Shown here: one piece after another, positions 47,788 to 51,189 of the stretch
How the letters are laid out: every line of letters starts with the position of its first letter
How positions within the stretch are numbered: position 1 is the stretch's first letter
Assembly (NCBI GenBank): GCA_910585635.1
Contig: CAJUFE010000032.1
Span: 1 to 51,189, forward strand
Direction: 5' to 3'
Length of the DNA stretch: 51,189 nt
From: an uncultured Lachnospiraceae bacterium
GTDB taxonomy: Bacteria; Bacillota; Clostridia; Lachnospirales; Lachnospiraceae
Notes under the pieces: model-generated
The model's database searches: none
Seen by the model: the letters and a program-made list of their open reading frames with translations, nothing else
What the model was told of the DNA's origin: nothing
Made by a program: the position numbers and the translations under genes

Positions 47788-49485
47788 TTAACGCCGGGAG
47801 AACAGGGTATCCATGAGCCCTCTGGCCAGCTGTGCGCCCACATTACCGCCCAGCCTCTTCCCGAAGCTGCCGCCTACCTTCTTGCCTACCTCGTTGCCCA
47901 CCTCCCGGCCGATCGTGCCGGCCGCGGACCGGGCTACCTTGGCTACGGGGGCCATGGCCTGCTTCTTCGCACGCTCCGCTTCCCGCTCCTTCTTCTGTCT
48001 CTCCCGTTCCTGGAGAGCGGCCTGCCTGGCGGCTTCCTTTTCCTGCCTGTCGGCTTCTCGCTGGGCTTCCTTTTCCTGCCGCTCCGCCTCTCGCTGCGCT
48101 TCTTTTTCCTGCCGCTCCGCCTCTCGCTGCGCTTCTTTTTCCCGCGCCTCTTCTTCCTTTCTCGCCTTTGCCTCTGCCGCGGCTTCCTCTTCTCCCTTCT
48201 TCGCCCGCATCAAAAATTCATAGGCCGAATCACGGTCAAGATAGTCCGAATACCGGGCATAGAGTGGGGAGCCTTCGATCTGCTGCCTGCGCACATCCTC
48301 CGTGATCGCTCCCATCTGGCTCTTAGGCGGCAGGATATCACCTTTCATCACGATGCCTGGCCTGCCCTCCTCGTCTAAGAAGGACACCAGCGCCTGCCCG
48401 ATCCCCAGCTGGGCCAGTGCCGTCTCCGCGCAGAACGCCGGGTTCGGGCGGAAGGACTGGGCTGCAGCCCGCAGCTTCTTCTGCTCGGCCGGGGTGTAGG
48501 CATGGAGGGCATGTAAGATCCGGTTCCCCAGCTGGGCCAGGACGCCGTCCGGGATATCCGAAGGGGACTGGGTGATAAAATAGAGGCCCACGCCCTTGGA
48601 GCGGATCAGCTTCACCACCTGCTCGATCTTATCCCGAAGGACCTTTGGCATATCCGTGAACAGCAGATGGGCTTCATCAAAAAAGAACACCATCCGAGGC
48701 TTCTCCTCATCCCCTCTCTCCGGGAGCAGCTCGAAGAGCTCAGACATCATCCACAGCATAAAAGAGGAATAGATCAGCGGGCTCTGGATCTGCTCGCCGC
48801 AGTCCAGGATATGGATCATGCCCTTCCCGCCCGCATCGGTGCCCATCCAGTCATGGAGGTCCAGAGCCGGCTCCCCAAAAAACTGCTCACCGCCCTGGGT
48901 CTCCAGCGCGATCACCGCGCGGAGGATGGCATTGACACTCTGTTTGGGCAGATTGCCGTACCGCGTGGAATACTCCTTAGAATTTTCCGCTACATGCTGG
49001 AGCATGGCCCGCAGGTCCTTAGTGTCGATCAAAAGCAGCTCGTCCTCGTCAGCGATCCGAAAGACGATCGACAGGATATCGCTCTGGACCTGGGTCAGGC
49101 CTAAAAGCCTGGCCAGGAGCAGGGGACCCATCTCGCTGATCGTGGTCCGCAGGGGCAGCCCCTTCTTCCCGCTGGTATCCCAAAAGCAGGTAGGATATGC
49201 CTGGTACGTGAACCCGGCTGGCGCGAGGCCAAAGGTATCGATCCGCTCCTGCATGTCCTGGCTGTCCTCTCCCGGACGGCACATCCCCGCCAGGTCTCCC
49301 TTCACATCAGTCAAAAAGACCGGCACGCCCATGTCGCTGAAGGACTCGGCCAGCACCTTTAAGGTGACCGTCTTTCCGGTACCCGTCGCCCCCGCGATCA
49401 GCCCGTGACGGTTGGCCATCTTTGGCAGGATAGCGATCCTTTCCGCCTGGCTGGAAGCGATCCACAGCTTTCCATCTACATACAT
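47788..49485 (-). CDS. DUF853 family ATPase (HerA/YjgR-like)
   Basis: A 565-residue protein with GAGGAGAAAGG before its ATG. Walker A is ATGTGKTVTLK and Walker B MVFFFDEAHLLF. Other family features are GLIAGATGTGKT at the start, FLTDVKGDLAGM and LYFITQSPSDIPDGVLAQLGNRI. The tail from about residue 435 is a Glu/Lys/Arg-rich coiled coil with three near-perfect EAQREAERQEK-type repeats, then a Gly-rich end (VGNEVGKKVGGSFGKRLGGNVG). The biological role of this common family is not settled. DNA or protein translocation is possible. Confidence 0.92.
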   Translation of the reverse strand: MYVDGKLWIASSQAERIAILPKMANRHGLIAGATGTGKTVTLKVLAESFSDMGVPVFLTDVKGDLAGMCRPGEDSQDMQERIDTFGLAPAGFTYQAYPTCFWDTSGKKGLPLRTTISEMGPLLLARLLGLTQVQSDILSIVFRIADEDELLLIDTKDLRAMLQHVAENSKEYSTRYGNLPKQSVNAILRAVIALETQGGEQFFGEPALDLHDWMGTDAGGKGMIHILDCGEQIQSPLIYSSFMLWMMSELFELLPERGDEEKPRMVFFFDEAHLLFTDMPKVLRDKIEQVVKLIRSKGVGLYFITQSPSDIPDGVLAQLGNRILHALHAYTPAEQKKLRAAAQSFRPNPAFCAETALAQLGIGQALVSFLDEEGRPGIVMKGDILPPKSQMGAITEDVRRQQIEGSPLYARYSDYLDRDSAYEFLMRAKKGEEEAAAEAKARKEEEAREKEAQREAERQEKEAQREAERQEKEAQREADRQEKEAARQAALQERERQKKEREAERAKKQAMAPVAKVARSAAGTIGREVGNEVGKKVGGSFGKRLGGNVGAQLARGLMDTLFSRR

Positions 49486-49520
49486 CCTTTCTCCTCCTTT
49501 GCATCTACTATGAAAGTCCT

Positions 49521-49537
49521 GCCGCCGGATAGGCGGC
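49521..49537. other. Short perfect hairpin between YitT-family and DUF853 genes
   Basis: GCCGCC (49521-49526), 5-nt loop, GGCGGC (49532-49537), with no T tract. It lies in the 100-bp spacer. It may be a weak terminator or only a chance GC palindrome. Confidence 0.35.
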
Positions 49538-49585
49538 CTAAGTTCAGGTGGGCCTGCGCACCTGCTGTGCTGACCGTACAGACGA

Positions 49586-50488
49586 TCACCGATATTTTTT
49601 ACTCATGGAAAACCCCCGCCCTCTTACCTCGCTGACCCGGCTGACCACCATGAAGCACTCCGGATCGATCCGCCGGATGATCTTCTCTACCCTGGGCAGC
49701 TCCCGGTTGGAGATCACGCTCATGACCACCTGGGTCTCCAGGTGCAGATAGCCGGTCTCGCCGGAAAGGATGGTCACGCCCCGGTCCAGCTGATGGAGGA
49801 TCGCCTCCCGGATCTGGGGGGCGCGTTTGCTGATCACCTTGACCTCGGTCTTCGTGGTCCCTAATAGGAGCATCTTGTCCAGCACGATCGTATAGGTCAT
49901 GACCAGCAAGATCCCGTATAAGACCGTCTCCGGCGGGTTAAAAAACGCCTGGGCCAAAAGGATCCCCAGGTCAAAGAGATACATGCTCACAGAGACCGGG
50001 ATCTTCAGATAGCGGTTCAATACCAGCGGCGGGATGTCCATCCCTCCGGTAGAGGCTCCCCCACGGATCACGATCCCCAGCGACAGCCCGATCCCGATCC
50101 CGGAAAACAGGGTACACAAAAGGATATCCTGGGTGATCACCAGATCCCCGAAAAGCCGGTTAAGACCGTCCAGCGCAAGAGGGTAGATAAATGTGCTGAC
50201 CACGGTCGTCATAGCGAACTGCCTGCCCAGCAGGATAAAGCCCAGGAGCAACATGGCCACATTGAACAAGAGCACAAAAAGCGGGATCGGGACCTTCAGC
50301 CCGTGATGGACAGCCAGGGCGATGCCGGTGGTCCCTCCGGTCACAAGACCCGCCGGCAACAAGAACAGCTTGACCGACAATGCATATAGGATATTCCCCC
50401 CGATGACCAGGAGTATGGACAATAAAGAATGCCCCATCTTTCCCTGCTCCATGGGAGACCGCTCCTCTGTATCCTTGTTTTCCCTCAT
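49586..50488 (-). CDS. YitT-family membrane protein (DUF161/DUF2179)
   Basis: A 300-residue protein with five to six membrane helices. The family motif regions are GNILYALSVKLFLLPAGLVTGGTTGIAL and GIVIRGGASTGGMDIPPLV (in outline). After about residue 215 comes the soluble DUF2179 domain (TKTEVKVISKRAPQIREAILHQLDRGVTIL, VVMSVISNRELPRVEKIIRRIDPECFMVVS). Its transport or signalling function is not established. Confidence 0.92.
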   Translation of the reverse strand: MRENKDTEERSPMEQGKMGHSLLSILLVIGGNILYALSVKLFLLPAGLVTGGTTGIALAVHHGLKVPIPLFVLLFNVAMLLLGFILLGRQFAMTTVVSTFIYPLALDGLNRLFGDLVITQDILLCTLFSGIGIGLSLGIVIRGGASTGGMDIPPLVLNRYLKIPVSVSMYLFDLGILLAQAFFNPPETVLYGILLVMTYTIVLDKMLLLGTTKTEVKVISKRAPQIREAILHQLDRGVTILSGETGYLHLETQVVMSVISNRELPRVEKIIRRIDPECFMVVSRVSEVRGRGFSMSKKYR

Positions 50489-50491
50489 GAC

Positions 50492-50590
50492 TGCCCGCCT
50501 TTCTATAGCCTGTCCTTCTAAGGTCTGCCCGCTTTCCTATAGTCTGTCCTTCTAAGGTCTGCCTTCCTTTCTATGCTCTTTCCCACCCTG
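50492..50590. repeat. 34-bp direct repeats upstream of the YitT-family gene
   Basis: TGCCCGC/TGCC units start at 50492, 50526 and 50560 with CTATAG and CCTTCTAAGG inside (the third is partial). Each unit carries a possible -10-like TATAG on the minus strand. Confidence 0.75.
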
Positions 50591-50693
50591 CTCTTTGCTG
50601 CTTTCTGTCCATCTCGGCTCCCCTCTGCTGCATCCTGTGAAGATCGCAGCATGTTATGCAACACGAGAAGGGGATCTGGTCTGTGAGAAATGG

Positions 50694-50716
50694 AAAAAGC
50701 CCAGTAAACACTGGAC
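50694..50716 (-). terminator. Terminator of the rRNA-tRNA transcript
   Basis: On the minus strand CCAGT, GTTT loop, ACTGG, then TTTTTCC, 9 bp after tRNA-Gly. The stem is short but the T tract is good. Confidence 0.7.
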
Positions 50717-50724
50717 TTTTAGCG

Positions 50725-50796
50725 AGCGCGAGACGGGATTCGAACCCGCGGCCCCCACCTTGGCAAGGTGGTGCTCCACCCCTGAGCCACTCGCGC
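50725..50796 (-). tRNA. tRNA-Gly (GCC)
   Basis: A complete cloverleaf: acceptor GCGCGAG/CTCGCGC, anticodon stem CCACC/GGTGG with loop TTGCCAA (anticodon GCC), T arm GCGGG-TTCGAAT-CCCGT. The CCA end is not encoded. Confidence 0.97.
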
Positions 50797-50840
50797 ATAT
50801 CTGACCGACTTGACGATCTGCCTTTTTGCTTTACTATCGA

Positions 50841-50915
50841 TCGGGGTGACAGGATTCGAACCTGCGACCTCCTGGTCCCAAACCAGGCGCTCTAGCCAAG
50901 CTGAGCCACACCCCG
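50841..50915 (-). tRNA. tRNA-Pro (TGG)
   Basis: A complete cloverleaf: acceptor CGGGGTG/CACCCCG, anticodon stem CCTGG/CCAGG with loop TTTGGGA (anticodon TGG), T loop TTCGAAT. It lies between the 23S end and tRNA-Gly. Confidence 0.97.
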
Positions 50916-51011
50916 CTGGATCCCTATCTACTCGATCATCTCATTAACGATCCACACATACCCTCAAGACCACATATTGAAATCATCCTGCCTCTTCCTA
51001 TCCCGATACCC

Positions 51012-51189
51012 TCTTGGACAAGCCCTCGACCGATTAGTGACAGTCAGCTCCATGCATCTCTGCACTCCCACCCCTGCCCTATCTACCTCGTACTCTTCAA
51101 GGGGTCTTACTCTCACGATGGGATATCTCATCTCGAGGGGGGCTTCACGCTTAGATGCCTTCAGCGTTTATCCCTTCCCGACTTGGCTA
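51012..51189 (-). rRNA. 23S rRNA, 3' end (partial)
   Basis: The minus strand carries the conserved 3' part of 23S rRNA: AAGTCGGGAAGGGATAAACG, GCATCTAAGCGTGAAGC, CTGACTGTCACTAATCGGTC. The rest is beyond the right edge. The exact 3' end (near 51010) is estimated. No 5S gene follows before the tRNAs. Confidence 0.95.

Noticed and set aside
50571..50895. Open frames across the tRNA genes
   Set aside because: They are chance frames over tRNA-Gly and tRNA-Pro.

Overview
The window looks like chromosomal DNA of a Gram-positive clostridium, probably of the family Lachnospiraceae. The grounds are moderately high GC with Clostridia-type housekeeping proteins, GGAGG ribosome binding sites, an Agr peptide system, and YitT, SpoIID-like and DtxR-like genes. 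No organism name can be given from the sequence alone.

Positions 1 to about 30456 form one minus-strand gene cluster about 30 kb long that runs off the left edge. I read it as a contractile injection system (CIS, related to phage tails and type VI secretion) with its effector cassettes. In order of transcription it holds: a membrane-anchored von Willebrand A protein; a large sheath candidate; two related small tube (Hcp-like) proteins; a J-domain protein; two FHA proteins; an apparently active PP2C phosphatase; a degenerate PP2C with a TPR tail; two baseplate candidates; and two VgrG-type spikes. Two cargo modules follow. Each has an adaptor-like protein, a PAAR-like tip (separate in one copy, fused in the other) and a variable toxin-like domain. 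Beyond these lie a leucine-rich-repeat protein, a chimeric pseudogene, an Eag-like chaperone candidate, a 1706-residue RHS protein ending in a cysteine amidase domain, and a series of small membrane-anchored proteins that are immunity candidates. No ClpV-type ATPase, TssJLM membrane complex, gp25-like protein or Ser/Thr kinase is visible in the window.

Directly upstream, on the same strand, is a complete agr quorum-sensing locus in the order agrA-agrC-agrD-agrB (33581 to 30637). A two-part motif (TACAGCA, then CCGATTTT starting 13 bp later) lies at the same distance in front of the promoter of the CIS cluster and of a putative agrD promoter. The simplest reading is that cell density switches on both agr and the injection system. 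This is the most interesting part of the window.

The rest (33.8 to 51.2 kb) is more ordinary chromosome: a membrane acyltransferase, a PAP2-family membrane phosphatase with a possible PhoP box, carbamate kinase, a family 2 glycosyltransferase, carAB (with an unusual charged insertion in CarB), a SpoIID-like/peptidoglycan-binding protein, galactokinase, a DtxR/MntR-like regulator, a DUF853 ATPase, a YitT-family protein, tRNA-Gly, tRNA-Pro and the 3' end of a 23S rRNA. Several intergenic spots carry short tandem repeats or palindromic elements. The cargo region (about 7.5 to 15 kb) is visibly more AT-rich than the structural genes (18 to 30 kb), as expected for exchangeable cargo.
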